64,000 bases of DNA, from positions 1 to 64,000 of the forward strand of contig CANMKX010000014.1 in the NCBI GenBank assembly GCA_947498595.1. The letters are read 5' to 3'. The position numbers and the translations under genes are program-made. The DNA comes from an uncultured Aquimarina sp. (GTDB lineage: Bacteria; Bacteroidota; Bacteroidia; Flavobacteriales; Flavobacteriaceae). The notes beneath the pieces are model-generated. The model was not told the DNA's origin and made no database searches. It saw only the letters and a list, made by a program, of their open reading frames with translations. Numbering within the stretch: the stretch's first letter is position 1; every line of letters begins with the position of its first letter. Shown piece by piece: positions 1 to 8,268 of the stretch.

Positions 1-1833
1 GTTTCTATAGTAGATACATTTACAGACGGAAACGGAATGCCATTAGTATTCACAAGTGGTCCTTCTTTTGTAAGTTCAAGTAGTGGAAGTTTAGAAGGTG
101 ATTTATTAGTAGGTGAGACAGCTACTTATACAGCAACTTATGTCATTGCACAGAATGCTGTTGATAGCGGAAGTATTTCAAACAGTGTAGTTGCAAGTGG
201 AGACAGTCCAATGGATACAACGGTAATGGATACGAGTGATGATGGAGATGATACAGACGGAAACACAGATGATGATTCAACAGTAATAACAATTATAGCG
301 AATCCAATTTTAGATATAGTAAAAGTTGTTGATACTATCGTAGATAATGGAGATGGAGAAGTTGGAGTTGATGATGTTATTAATTACGTAATAACTTTAA
401 CAAACCAAGGAAATGTTACATTGAATAATATTACAATAGTTGATAACTTGAGAGACAATTTAGGAAATGTATTAACCTTAACAACTGGGCCTGATTATCA
501 GAATACCGGAGGAATTGAAGGAATATTACAGGTTGGAGAAACGGCAACTTATTTAGCAACCTATATAATAACACAAAGCGATGTAGATGCAGGAGGAGTT
601 AATAATAGTGTAATAGGAGATGGAACTGCGCCGGATGGAACAGATGTTACAGATACAAGTGATGATGGGGATGATACAGATGGAAATACAGAGGATGATA
701 CTACAGATACTCAAATAGTAGCGACACCAGATTTAGTTTTAGTGAAATTAGGTACATATATTGATGATACTAACGATGGTTTTGTTAATGCAGGAGACCT
801 TATTGAGTATACGTTTACTGTGAGAAATACAGGGAATGTTACAGTAAGTAATATAACAATTGACGATCCATTAACAAATACTGCGGGATTATCTATCACA
901 CCAAGTACATTAGCGCCAAATGAAACAGGAACGGTATCTGTATTATATACAGTAACTCAGGCAGATATTGATGCAGGAGAAGTTATTAATAGTGCAACTG
1001 TTATAGGAGAAGATCCAAATGGAGACGATGTTGTTGACGTATCAGATAGTGGAGATGAAAATGATGATAGAGATGGAGATAGTGACCCAACAAATGATCC
1101 AACAATAACAGACTTATCGTCGCCTAATTTAACATTAACTAAAACAGGAGTTTATGTAGATGTTAATAATGATGGGTTACCTAATATAGGAGACGTTATA
1201 GAATATACATTTACAGTAGAAAACTCTGGTAATGTTGAAATTACTAATATAATTTTAGATGATCCTTTACCAGGAATAGTAGTAAATGGAGGACCTATAG
1301 ATCTATCACCTGGAGAAATAGATACAACAACATTTACAGCTAGTTATATCTTGACAGAAGCAGATGTGTTATCAGGTAGGGTAGAAAACCAAGCTAGCGT
1401 TACAGGACAAGATGAAATGGGAGAAGATGTTATTGATGTTTCAGATGATATTTCTGATACAACTGATGTAGATATTGATGGAGACGGAGATGGAGAGGAT
1501 ATTACAGTTATCGAAATTGAAATCGATGGAGATGTTATCATTTATACAGGAATTTCGCCTAATGGAGATGGAAACAACGATGATTTTAGAATTGTAGGAT
1601 TAAGTGATTTTCCAAATAATACATTACGAATTTATAATAGATGGGGAGTGCTAGTATTTGATGCTAATGGATATGAGCAACCAGGAACTCCATTTTTTAA
1701 AGGGATTTCTAATGGAAGAGTAACTATCCAGAAAAGTGAAGAACTTCCAGTAGGAACATATTATTATGTATTAGACTATGAAAAATCAGGAACGATGATA
1801 CATAAAGCAGGATACTTATATATAAATAGATAG
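1..1833 (+). CDS. Repeat-rich T9SS-secreted surface protein, 5'-truncated
   Basis: The frame is open from base 1, so this is the C-terminal part of a larger protein. It holds a partial and then three full repeats of about 130 residues resembling the DUF11/SdrD-B-like class. Each opens with a hydrophobic strand ending in lysine (e.g. LDIVKV, LVLVKLG, LTLTKTG) and closes with an Asp-rich linker (DTSDDGDDTDGN) that could bind calcium. The last 95 residues (YTGISPNGDGNNDDF, IYNRWGVLVFDANGY, GTYYYVLDYE) are the gliding-motility-type C-terminal domain (type B, TIGR04131/CHU_C), which targets proteins to the type IX secretion system. The protein is probably exported and displayed on the cell surface. 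The PorP/SprF gene 31 bases downstream fits, since type B domains are known to need such partners. The ligand is unknown. Confidence 0.9.
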   Translation, partial: VSIVDTFTDGNGMPLVFTSGPSFVSSSSGSLEGDLLVGETATYTATYVIAQNAVDSGSISNSVVASGDSPMDTTVMDTSDDGDDTDGNTDDDSTVITIIANPILDIVKVVDTIVDNGDGEVGVDDVINYVITLTNQGNVTLNNITIVDNLRDNLGNVLTLTTGPDYQNTGGIEGILQVGETATYLATYIITQSDVDAGGVNNSVIGDGTAPDGTDVTDTSDDGDDTDGNTEDDTTDTQIVATPDLVLVKLGTYIDDTNDGFVNAGDLIEYTFTVRNTGNVTVSNITIDDPLTNTAGLSITPSTLAPNETGTVSVLYTVTQADIDAGEVINSATVIGEDPNGDDVVDVSDSGDENDDRDGDSDPTNDPTITDLSSPNLTLTKTGVYVDVNNDGLPNIGDVIEYTFTVENSGNVEITNIILDDPLPGIVVNGGPIDLSPGEIDTTTFTASYILTEADVLSGRVENQASVTGQDEMGEDVIDVSDDISDTTDVDIDGDGDGEDITVIEIEIDGDVIIYTGISPNGDGNNDDFRIVGLSDFPNNTLRIYNRWGVLVFDANGYEQPGTPFFKGISNGRVTIQKSEELPVGTYYYVLDYEKSGTMIHKAGYLYINR

Positions 1834-1864
1834 AGATACTTATTAAAAAACAAATTAATATTCA

Positions 1865-2815
1865 ATGAGAAAGCTAATAATATTAATAACCATATTGATG
1901 AGTATATCTAGTCTCACTTATGGACAGCAAGATGCACAATATACACAATACATGTATAATACTATAAGTGTCAATCCAGCATATGCAGGAAGCAGAGGTG
2001 TTTTTAGCATTGTAGGATTACATAGAAGTCAATGGGTGGGGCTAGATGGAGCCCCACGTACTCAAACTCTATCCATAAATACACCTATAGGAGAAAAGAA
2101 TAAAGTAGGATTAGGAGTTTCTATTGTGAGAGATGAAATAGGCCCAGTTGATGAAACGTATTTTGACATTGATTTTTCATATACAATACAAACTTCAGAA
2201 AGAGGGAAATTAAGCTTTGGATTAAAAGCAGGAGGAAATCTGTTAGATGTTAATTTTAATGAATTGACGAGATTTGATATAAATGACCCTAATTTTGAAC
2301 AGTCAATAGATAATAAATTTAGCCCTAATGTAGGATTAGGACTTTATTATCACACAGATAAGTTTTATTTGGGATTAAGTGCTCCTAATATTTTGGAAAC
2401 AGATCATTTTGACGAGAGTAGTACTGTAGGGAATAATAATTCATCAAGTTTTATAGCAAGAGAACGAATTAATTATTACTTAATGGCGGGATATACATTT
2501 GATTTAAATTCAGATTTAAAATTCAAACCAGCTATTTTGACGAAAGCTGTTTCAGGAGCTCCGTTACAAGTAGATGTGTCGGCCAGTTTTTTATTACGCG
2601 AAAAGTTAACATTAGGAATAGGGTATAGATGGAGTGCTGCAGTAAGTGGATTGGTAGGATTCCAGATATCAGATTCTATGATGATTGGATTAGCATACGA
2701 TCGTGAAACCACAGAGTTGGGAAATACCCAATTTAATGACGGAAGTTATGAAGTATTCTTGAGGTTTGAACTCTTTAAGAAGTATAATCGTATGATTACA
2801 CCTCGTTTTTTCTAA
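1865..2815 (+). CDS. PorP/SprF family type IX secretion outer-membrane protein
   Basis: 316 residues, with a signal peptide ending near residue 20 (LTYGQ/QDAQYTQYMYN). The start QDAQYTQYMYNTISVNPAYAG is the hallmark of the PorP/SprF family (TIGR03519), followed by alternating beta-strands consistent with an outer-membrane barrel. SprF in Flavobacterium johnsoniae is needed for secretion of the SprB adhesin, so this protein most likely serves the repeat protein encoded just upstream. The three genes are closely spaced (gaps of 31 and 22 bases) and are probably one operon. The family assignment is firm; the partner is inferred from position. Confidence 0.92.
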   Translation: MRKLIILITILMSISSLTYGQQDAQYTQYMYNTISVNPAYAGSRGVFSIVGLHRSQWVGLDGAPRTQTLSINTPIGEKNKVGLGVSIVRDEIGPVDETYFDIDFSYTIQTSERGKLSFGLKAGGNLLDVNFNELTRFDINDPNFEQSIDNKFSPNVGLGLYYHTDKFYLGLSAPNILETDHFDESSTVGNNNSSSFIARERINYYLMAGYTFDLNSDLKFKPAILTKAVSGAPLQVDVSASFLLREKLTLGIGYRWSAAVSGLVGFQISDSMMIGLAYDRETTELGNTQFNDGSYEVFLRFELFKKYNRMITPRFF

Positions 2816-2837
2816 GAATTTAAAACACAATTCAACT

Positions 2838-4796
2838 ATGAGATTATTATTACAAAAAACAATATTGTTAATGACATTTCTACTGATATGTGGGAATTCA
2901 TTTGCGCAAGAACGAAAGCTAAAAAAAGCAAAAAGAGCATACGAACGATATGAATATATAAATGCTCAAGAGACTTATTTGAAAATAGCAGAAAAAGGCT
3001 ATAAGAGCGCAGAGTTATTTCAAAATTTAGGAAATACATATTATTTTAATAGTCAATTTAAAGATGCAGCAAAATGGTATGGAAAATTGATAAATGAGTT
3101 TCCAGAAGAAGTCGAATCAGAATATTACTTTAGGTATGCACAAGTACTAAAAGCTTCTAAAAAATATAAAGAATCGGATAAATATATGGCGCTATTTGCT
3201 GAAGCGAATGCAGACGATCAGCGAGGGAAAATGTATATGGAGATTCCAGATTATTTAGAGAAAATTGGATTTCAATCAGGAAGATATGAAGTAACAAATT
3301 TAGCAGCAAATTCGTATGCTTCTGACTTTGGAGCTAGTTTTTATCAAGATAAAATAGTTTTTAGTTCATCGAGAGACACACTTTTATTTAATAAGAATAT
3401 TCATGAATGGAATGAGGAATCATTTTTAGACCTATATCAAGCTAGTGTTAATGACTCTAATGGGGAATTGTCTGATATTAATAAATTAGGAAGAAAAATA
3501 AATACGAAATACCACGAATCTACTTCTGTTTTTACAAAAGATGGAAATACTGTTTATTTTACAAGAAATAACTATACGAGACGACGCTATAGAGCATCTA
3601 CAGATGGAACTAATAAATTAAAAATATATAAATCATATAGAACCTCTAAAGGAGATTGGACAACACCTTTCCCTTTACCATTCAGTAGTGATGAATATTC
3701 AATAGCTCACCCTACGTTAAGCGAAGATGAGAAGACACTATATTTCTCATCCGATATGCCAGGTGGAGAAGGATTATCAGATATTTATAAAGTAGCGATT
3801 AATGATGACGGTAGTTTTGGAAATCCTGAAAATTTAGGTGATAAAATTAATACAGAAGGAAGAGAAAGTTTCCCTTTTGTAACTAAAGACAACGAGCTAT
3901 ATTTTGCTTCTAATGGACATATTGGTTTAGGAGGATACGATGTTTATGTTACAAAATTAGCACCTCAAACAGAAGAAGAAAGTCAAGTAATCAATATTGG
4001 TGAACCTGTAAATAGTTCAAGAGATGATTTTGCCTTTATTTTTAATAAAGATTCTAAAAGAGGGTATTTCTCTTCTAATAGAGATGGAGGAAAAGGAAGT
4101 GATGATATTTATAGTTTTCTTGAATTAGAAGAATTACGAGATCCATGTAAAATAATGATTAACGGAATTGTAAAAGATAGAATTACCAAAGAAATTTTGG
4201 CAGGAGCTAAAGTAACATTATTTGATAGCGAAAATACACCTTTAGAAACAATTATAACAGAAGCAGATGGAAGATATGTTTTTGAAGCTAAATGCAGATT
4301 GAGTTATTTTGTTCGTGTAGAAAAAGAAGAATACTTAACAGAAGAAGAACTAGTAAATACTCCTAATAAAACAACAGATATTTCTATACCGTTGGATATT
4401 GAAAAAGAAATGAAAACAGTAGAGATAGGAGAAGATTTAGGAGATGTATTAGCATTGAATACCATCTATTTTGATTTTGATCAATCATATATACGTTCAG
4501 ATGCAGCCGTAGAGTTAGCCAAAGTAATTGAAGTGATGAATAAATATCCTACAATGAAAATAGAAGTAAGATCGCATACAGATAGTCATGGAGACGCTGC
4601 ATATAATTTACAGTTGTCTGATAAAAGGGCAAAAGCTACTGTGGCTTATATAATAGAGCAAGGGATTGACGCAAATCGTATAACAGGAAAAGGTTTTGGA
4701 GAATCACAACCAATTAATGATTGTATTGATGGATCCCGTTGTAAAAAATCAGCTTATGAACTTAATAGAAGAAGTGAGTTTATTGTTGTAAAGTAA
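2838..4796 (+). CDS. OmpA family protein with TPR and PD40 propeller
   Basis: 652 residues. A signal peptide (about 1-24) is followed by tetratricopeptide-like helices (about 30-130), a WD40-like PD40 beta-propeller (about 170-430, with motifs such as TLYFSSDMPGGEG and GYFSSNRDGGKG), a carboxypeptidase-regulatory-like domain (about 440-525) and a C-terminal OmpA peptidoglycan-binding domain (about 545-652, with IYFDFDQSYI, HTDSHGD and LSDKRA). This order matches the PorE-like/OmpA proteins that accompany PorP/SprF genes and anchor type IX components to peptidoglycan. It is the third gene of the adhesin-PorP-OmpA set, and a hairpin terminator follows it. Confidence 0.9.
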   Translation: MRLLLQKTILLMTFLLICGNSFAQERKLKKAKRAYERYEYINAQETYLKIAEKGYKSAELFQNLGNTYYFNSQFKDAAKWYGKLINEFPEEVESEYYFRYAQVLKASKKYKESDKYMALFAEANADDQRGKMYMEIPDYLEKIGFQSGRYEVTNLAANSYASDFGASFYQDKIVFSSSRDTLLFNKNIHEWNEESFLDLYQASVNDSNGELSDINKLGRKINTKYHESTSVFTKDGNTVYFTRNNYTRRRYRASTDGTNKLKIYKSYRTSKGDWTTPFPLPFSSDEYSIAHPTLSEDEKTLYFSSDMPGGEGLSDIYKVAINDDGSFGNPENLGDKINTEGRESFPFVTKDNELYFASNGHIGLGGYDVYVTKLAPQTEEESQVINIGEPVNSSRDDFAFIFNKDSKRGYFSSNRDGGKGSDDIYSFLELEELRDPCKIMINGIVKDRITKEILAGAKVTLFDSENTPLETIITEADGRYVFEAKCRLSYFVRVEKEEYLTEEELVNTPNKTTDISIPLDIEKEMKTVEIGEDLGDVLALNTIYFDFDQSYIRSDAAVELAKVIEVMNKYPTMKIEVRSHTDSHGDAAYNLQLSDKRAKATVAYIIEQGIDANRITGKGFGESQPINDCIDGSRCKKSAYELNRRSEFIVVK

Positions 4797-4840
4797 ATTT
4801 AGAAATACATATAACGTTTAAAATAAGCGTTACAGAAAAC

Positions 4841-4875
4841 AAAAAGCAATGATGTAATTACGTCATTGCTTTTTA
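4841..4875 (+). terminator. Rho-independent terminator after the OmpA gene
   Basis: AAAAAGCAATGA pairs with TCATTGCTTTTT around a short loop, and a T-run is built into the right arm. The remaining 170 bases up to idi hold no gene that I can support. Confidence 0.75.
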
Positions 4876-5065
4876 CTTTCTATAATAACAAATAAATATA
4901 AAAAGCTATACAGGACTATAAAATAAAAAGAGATACGAGCTAAAATATAACAATAAGTTATAGAGTGTTGTAAGTTAGTGTTTTGATGTTTTTCCGTATT
5001 TTAATTACTTTTATGTTATTATGAAATGGTGATGCTATTTTGTAATTTTGAAGCAATACAAAAAA

Positions 5066-5584
5066 ATGGAAGAAGAAAAAGTTATTCTAGTTAACGAAAA
5101 TAATGAACAAATAGGTTTGATGCCTAAACTCGAAGCGCATGAAAAAGCTTTATTGCATAGAGCTTTTTCTGTTTTTATTATTAATGGTAAAAATCAATTA
5201 ATGCTACAACAAAGAGCAGTGCATAAGTATCACTCACCTGGGTTGTGGACTAATACATGTTGCAGTCATCAACGAGATGGAGAAACTAATATAAAGGCAG
5301 GAATGCGTAGATTAGAAGAAGAAATGGGGTTTACAGTAGCTCTAAAAGAATCTATTTCGTTTATTTATAAAGCACCCTTTGATAATGGTTTAACAGAGCA
5401 TGAATATGATCATATATTGTTAGGGAGTTATGAAAAAGAACCAGTAATAAATCCAGAAGAAGTTGCTGATTGGAAATGGATGGAGATTGAAGCTATAAAA
5501 GAAGATATAGCGATACAACCAGAGATATATACAGCTTGGTTTAAAATTATTTTTGATAAATTTTATTCGCATATAACTATATGA
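5066..5584 (+). CDS. idi: Isopentenyl-diphosphate delta-isomerase (type I)
   Basis: A Nudix-fold enzyme that interconverts isopentenyl and dimethylallyl diphosphate in isoprenoid synthesis. The motifs are LWTNTCCSHQRDGE (active-site Cys and metal-binding His), the degenerate Nudix box RRLEEEMGF and TEHEYDHILLG with the catalytic Glu. It has 172 residues from this ATG. A TTG at 5048 would add six residues, but a TAATTTTG element (TAnnTTTG -7 type) covers 5043-5050. That would put the transcript start near 5057, so I chose the ATG. The stop codon overlaps the next start (ATGA), which suggests translational coupling. Confidence 0.93.
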   Translation: MEEEKVILVNENNEQIGLMPKLEAHEKALLHRAFSVFIINGKNQLMLQQRAVHKYHSPGLWTNTCCSHQRDGETNIKAGMRRLEEEMGFTVALKESISFIYKAPFDNGLTEHEYDHILLGSYEKEPVINPEEVADWKWMEIEAIKEDIAIQPEIYTAWFKIIFDKFYSHITI

Positions 5585-5991
5585 AAATGAAAGTTTGCAG
5601 AAGAGCACATTTTAACGCGGCTCATCGATTATATAGAAAAGATTGGACTAACGAAAAGAATAAAGAAATCTTTGGAAAATGTAGCAACCCCAATTATCAT
5701 GGACATAATTATGATTTGATTGTAGGAATTATAGGCGAAATTGACCCAGAAACAGGATTTGTTATCGATTTAAAAATAGTAAAAGACCTTATTAAAGAAG
5801 AAATAGAGGGAGCTTTTGACCATAAAAATTTGAATGAGGAAGTCGAAGAATTTAAATCATTAAATCCAACAGTAGAAAATATAGCTGTTGTTATATGGAA
5901 TAAATTGAGAGCGAAAATAGAATTACAATACGATATCGAAATTACATTGTACGAAACTCCGCGTAATTTTGTGATTTATAATGGAAATTAA
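5581..5991 (+). CDS. 6-pyruvoyl-tetrahydropterin/6-carboxytetrahydropterin synthase family
   Basis: 136 residues of the PTPS/QueD family. Zinc ligands are visible as the His of FNAAHRL and the two of NYHGHNY, the active-site Cys in GKCSNPNYHGHNY, and the conserved Glu in YETPRNF. The family turns dihydroneopterin triphosphate into either 6-pyruvoyl-tetrahydropterin or, in queuosine synthesis, 6-carboxytetrahydropterin. The sequence alone does not settle which, and no other queuosine gene is in the window. The start overlaps the idi stop by four bases, and the next gene begins right after its stop codon. Confidence 0.88.
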   Translation: MKMKVCRRAHFNAAHRLYRKDWTNEKNKEIFGKCSNPNYHGHNYDLIVGIIGEIDPETGFVIDLKIVKDLIKEEIEGAFDHKNLNEEVEEFKSLNPTVENIAVVIWNKLRAKIELQYDIEITLYETPRNFVIYNGN

Positions 5992-6453
5992 ATGGCATTA
6001 GAAATAGGAGATAAAATACAAGAATTTATAATTAAAGACGACCAAGGAGAAAATTTCAATAGCAAAGATTTAATAGGAAAAAAAGCATTCGTATTATATT
6101 TTTATCCTAAAAATTTTACTCCAGGATGTACTAAGGAAGCTTGTTCTTTTAGAGATAGCTATCAAGATTTTTTAGATTTAGGAGTAGAAGTAATAGGAGT
6201 AAGTTCTGATAGTGTTGCTTCTCATCAAAAATTTAAAGAAAAATATGGATTACCATTTAAATTTTTAGCAGATATAAATGGAGATTTAAGAAAACAGTTT
6301 GGTGTTAAATCGAATTTATTAGGATTGTTGCCAGGAAGAGAAACTTATGTTATAGACAAAAAAGGAATTATACGATTAAAGTTTAATAGTATAAATGCAG
6401 CTAAACATAAAAAAATAGCATTATCAATCATTAAAGAAATAACTTATGAGTAA
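5992..6453 (+). CDS. Peroxiredoxin, BCP/PrxQ-like
   Basis: 153 residues. The peroxidatic cysteine lies in FTPGCTKEACSFRD, with a second cysteine five residues on that could resolve it, as in alpha-type BCP/PrxQ proteins. It reduces hydroperoxides, using thioredoxin as the usual electron donor. Typical AhpC/TSA core motifs follow (GVSSDSVASHQKF, RETYVIDKKG). The gene starts on the base after the pterin synthase stop and overlaps manA by eight bases, so it belongs to the same transcript. Confidence 0.92.
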   Translation: MALEIGDKIQEFIIKDDQGENFNSKDLIGKKAFVLYFYPKNFTPGCTKEACSFRDSYQDFLDLGVEVIGVSSDSVASHQKFKEKYGLPFKFLADINGDLRKQFGVKSNLLGLLPGRETYVIDKKGIIRLKFNSINAAKHKKIALSIIKEITYE

Positions 6454-7423
6454 CCAACTATTACATATACTTAAGTTTGAACCAATATTGAAAGATAAAA
6501 TATGGGGAGGAAGGAAGCTACATACAATATTGAATAAAGAATCAGAGAGTCCTAATGTGGGAGAAAGTTGGGAAATAAGTGATGTAGATGGAGATTGCTC
6601 TGTAGTAAATTCTGGACCTTATAAAGGAGAAGATTTAAAAACATTACTGAGTAAATATAAAGATGAGTTAGTTGGTAAAAGTAATTATAATAGATTTGGA
6701 GATAAATTTCCATTACTAATTAAATTTATAGATGCTAAAGAAGATTTATCAGTACAATTACATCCTAATGATGAATTAGCAAAGAGAAAGCATAATTCAC
6801 TAGGAAAAACTGAAATGTGGCATATAATACAAGCCGATCCAGAGGCTAATATAATTATAGGGTTTAATCAAGCAGTTGACGAAAAAGCCTATCAAAAATA
6901 TGTGTTAAATAAAAACATAAAAGAAATTCTTAATTATGAAAATGTATCTGAAGGAGATACTTTTTTTGTGCATTCAGGATTGATTCATGCAATAGGAAAA
7001 GGAGTAATGTTAGCCGAAATACAACAAACATCAGATATCACATATAGAATTTATGATTGGGATCGAGTTGATACAAACGGACAAGAGAGAGAATTACATC
7101 AAAAAGATGCATTAGAAGCAATTGATTTTAAATCTGATAAATCATATAAAATAAACTACCAAAGTAAAAAAAATGAAATAACAGATTTAGTAAAATGTGA
7201 ACATTTTACAACAAATGTTATTGAAATAGATAAAACAATGACTTTGTATCATAATGAATTTGATTCTTTTGTGATATATATATGTTTAAAGGGGGAAGTA
7301 GTTATTAGAGGAAAGATGAATGCACATAAAATTAATGAGGGAGAAACTATTCTTGTTCCAGCTACATTAAAAGAAGTTTTTTTAGAAACAAATAACGCTA
7401 AGCTGCTACAAGTATACTTATGA
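6446..7423 (+). CDS. manA: Class I mannose-6-phosphate isomerase
   Basis: 325 residues, a short type I phosphomannose isomerase of the cupin fold that interconverts mannose-6-phosphate and fructose-6-phosphate. Metal ligands are seen in SVQLHPND and KTEMWHI and in FVHSGLIHAIGKG. An opening segment, FEPILKDKIWGGRKL, is typical of the family. It is the last gene of the idi cluster, and its start lies within the 3' end of the peroxiredoxin gene. It probably supplies mannose-type sugars for envelope glycans. Confidence 0.92.
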   Translation: MSNQLLHILKFEPILKDKIWGGRKLHTILNKESESPNVGESWEISDVDGDCSVVNSGPYKGEDLKTLLSKYKDELVGKSNYNRFGDKFPLLIKFIDAKEDLSVQLHPNDELAKRKHNSLGKTEMWHIIQADPEANIIIGFNQAVDEKAYQKYVLNKNIKEILNYENVSEGDTFFVHSGLIHAIGKGVMLAEIQQTSDITYRIYDWDRVDTNGQERELHQKDALEAIDFKSDKSYKINYQSKKNEITDLVKCEHFTTNVIEIDKTMTLYHNEFDSFVIYICLKGEVVIRGKMNAHKINEGETILVPATLKEVFLETNNAKLLQVYL

Positions 7424-7503
7424 ACATAGAATAAAGTAATAACTCATAGAATTTTATGATTATTTGATTTGAAAACAGTAATTTTGCACAAAATTATTTT
7501 AAG

Positions 7504-7770
7504 ATGGCAAATAAAAGAAACCTAAAGAAAGATATCAATTACGTATACGGAAGTATCATAGAAATGGTATATGCTTGGGAAGCGAACAATCCTGGTAAGA
7601 ATACAGAAGCAGGAGAGGCTATTATAGATGAGGCAATTGCAAGTTTTGACGCAATTATTGTTAGAGTAAATGATAGAAATCAAGAAAATGTTGCAGCACA
7701 TTTTAAAGCAATAAATAAAGACTTAGAAGCATCAGCTGCAGCGTTAATTGAAAAAATTAATGCATTATAA
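7504..7770 (+). CDS. Small conserved protein of unknown function
   Basis: 88 residues, acidic and predicted all-helical, with no signal peptide and no membrane segment. I do not recognise a named domain. The composition (many Ala, Asn, Glu) and a clear start, preceded by a TAATTTTG promoter-like element at 7479-7486, support a real expressed gene. It stands alone between manA and the tRNA genes. Confidence 0.7.
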   Translation: MANKRNLKKDINYVYGSIIEMVYAWEANNPGKNTEAGEAIIDEAIASFDAIIVRVNDRNQENVAAHFKAINKDLEASAAALIEKINAL

Positions 7771-7781
7771 TATAAAAAGTG

Positions 7782-7812
7782 TTTGCAAATGTAAAAAATG
7801 ATATTATATTTG
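7782..7812 (+). promoter_or_regulatory. Promoter of first tRNA-Thr
   Basis: TTTG at 7782-7785 and TATATTTG at 7805-7812 with a 19-base spacer match the Bacteroidota consensus TTTG / TAnnTTTG. The second tRNA copy has the same elements at the same spacing. Confidence 0.75.
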
Positions 7813-7822
7813 CAACCGCAAT

Positions 7823-7896
7823 GCCGATGTAGCTCAGCTGGCTAGAGCAGCTGATTTGTAATCAGCAGGTCGTGGGTTCGAGTCCCTCCATTGGCT
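7823..7896 (+). tRNA. tRNA-Thr (anticodon TGT), copy 1
   Basis: A 74-base cloverleaf: acceptor GCCGATG with CATTGGC, D-arm with AGCTCAGCTGG, anticodon stem GCTGA/TCAGC around TTTGTAA (anticodon TGT, reading ACA), and T-arm GTGGGTTCGAGTCCC. The 3' CCA is not encoded. The acceptor stem has a G-T wobble at 7892, where copy 2 has a normal G-C pair. Confidence 0.95.
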
Positions 7897-7900
7897 CAAA

Positions 7901-7933
7901 AGGTCTCAATTTTTAATTGAGGCCTTTTTTTTT
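7901..7933 (+). terminator. Terminator of first tRNA-Thr
   Basis: AGGTCTCAATT and AATTGAGGCCT form a stem with one G-T wobble, followed by a run of nine T. Confidence 0.8.
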
Positions 7934-7972
7934 ATTCAATAAAATATATTTTAAAAAAAAGTGCTTAAATGT

Positions 7973-8003
7973 TTTGTGAGAATGTGAAATAGTTTTATAT
8001 TTG
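7973..8003 (+). promoter_or_regulatory. Promoter of second tRNA-Thr
   Basis: TTTG at 7973-7976 and TATATTTG at 7996-8003, with a 19-base spacer identical to copy 1. The ten bases between the promoter and the tRNA are almost the same in both copies. Confidence 0.75.
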
Positions 8004-8013
8004 CAGCCGCAAT

Positions 8014-8087
8014 GCCGATGTAGCTCAGCTGGCTAGAGCAGCTGATTTGTAATCAGCAGGTCGTGGGTTCGAGTCCCTCCATCGGCT
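8014..8087 (+). tRNA. tRNA-Thr (anticodon TGT), copy 2
   Basis: Same 74-base cloverleaf as copy 1, 191 bases downstream, with one difference (C at 8083) that gives a fully paired acceptor stem. CCA is not encoded. This is a tandem duplicate with its own promoter and terminator. Confidence 0.95.
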
Positions 8088-8091
8088 CAAG

Positions 8092-8122
8092 AAAGTCTCA
8101 ATGAAAATTGAGACTTTTTTTT
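8092..8122 (+). terminator. Terminator of second tRNA-Thr
   Basis: AAAGTCTCAAT / ATTGAGACTTT stem with a GAAA loop, then a T-run. The 146 bases from here to the MATE gene show nothing further. Confidence 0.8.
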
Positions 8123-8268
8123 ATTCAATAAAGAAAAGTTTTATGCCCTATGAAATAATAGCATACAAAAGATATTTAAATTTCTTTATACTGAAAATTT
8201 GGACAAGAAAGGAAACCAAATTTAAATACCTATTTGATAGAATTATTCTCTGTAAAAAATAAATAATA

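Noticed and set aside
1..1550. Recurring Asp-rich DNA segments as a CRISPR-like or satellite array
   Set aside because: They are in-frame parts of protein repeats about 390 bases apart with coding variation, not short identical repeats with spacers.
7823..8087. tRNA pair as an integration (att) site of a mobile element
   Set aside because: No integrase, no repeated tRNA 3' end bounding foreign DNA; the second copy is a complete gene with its own promoter.
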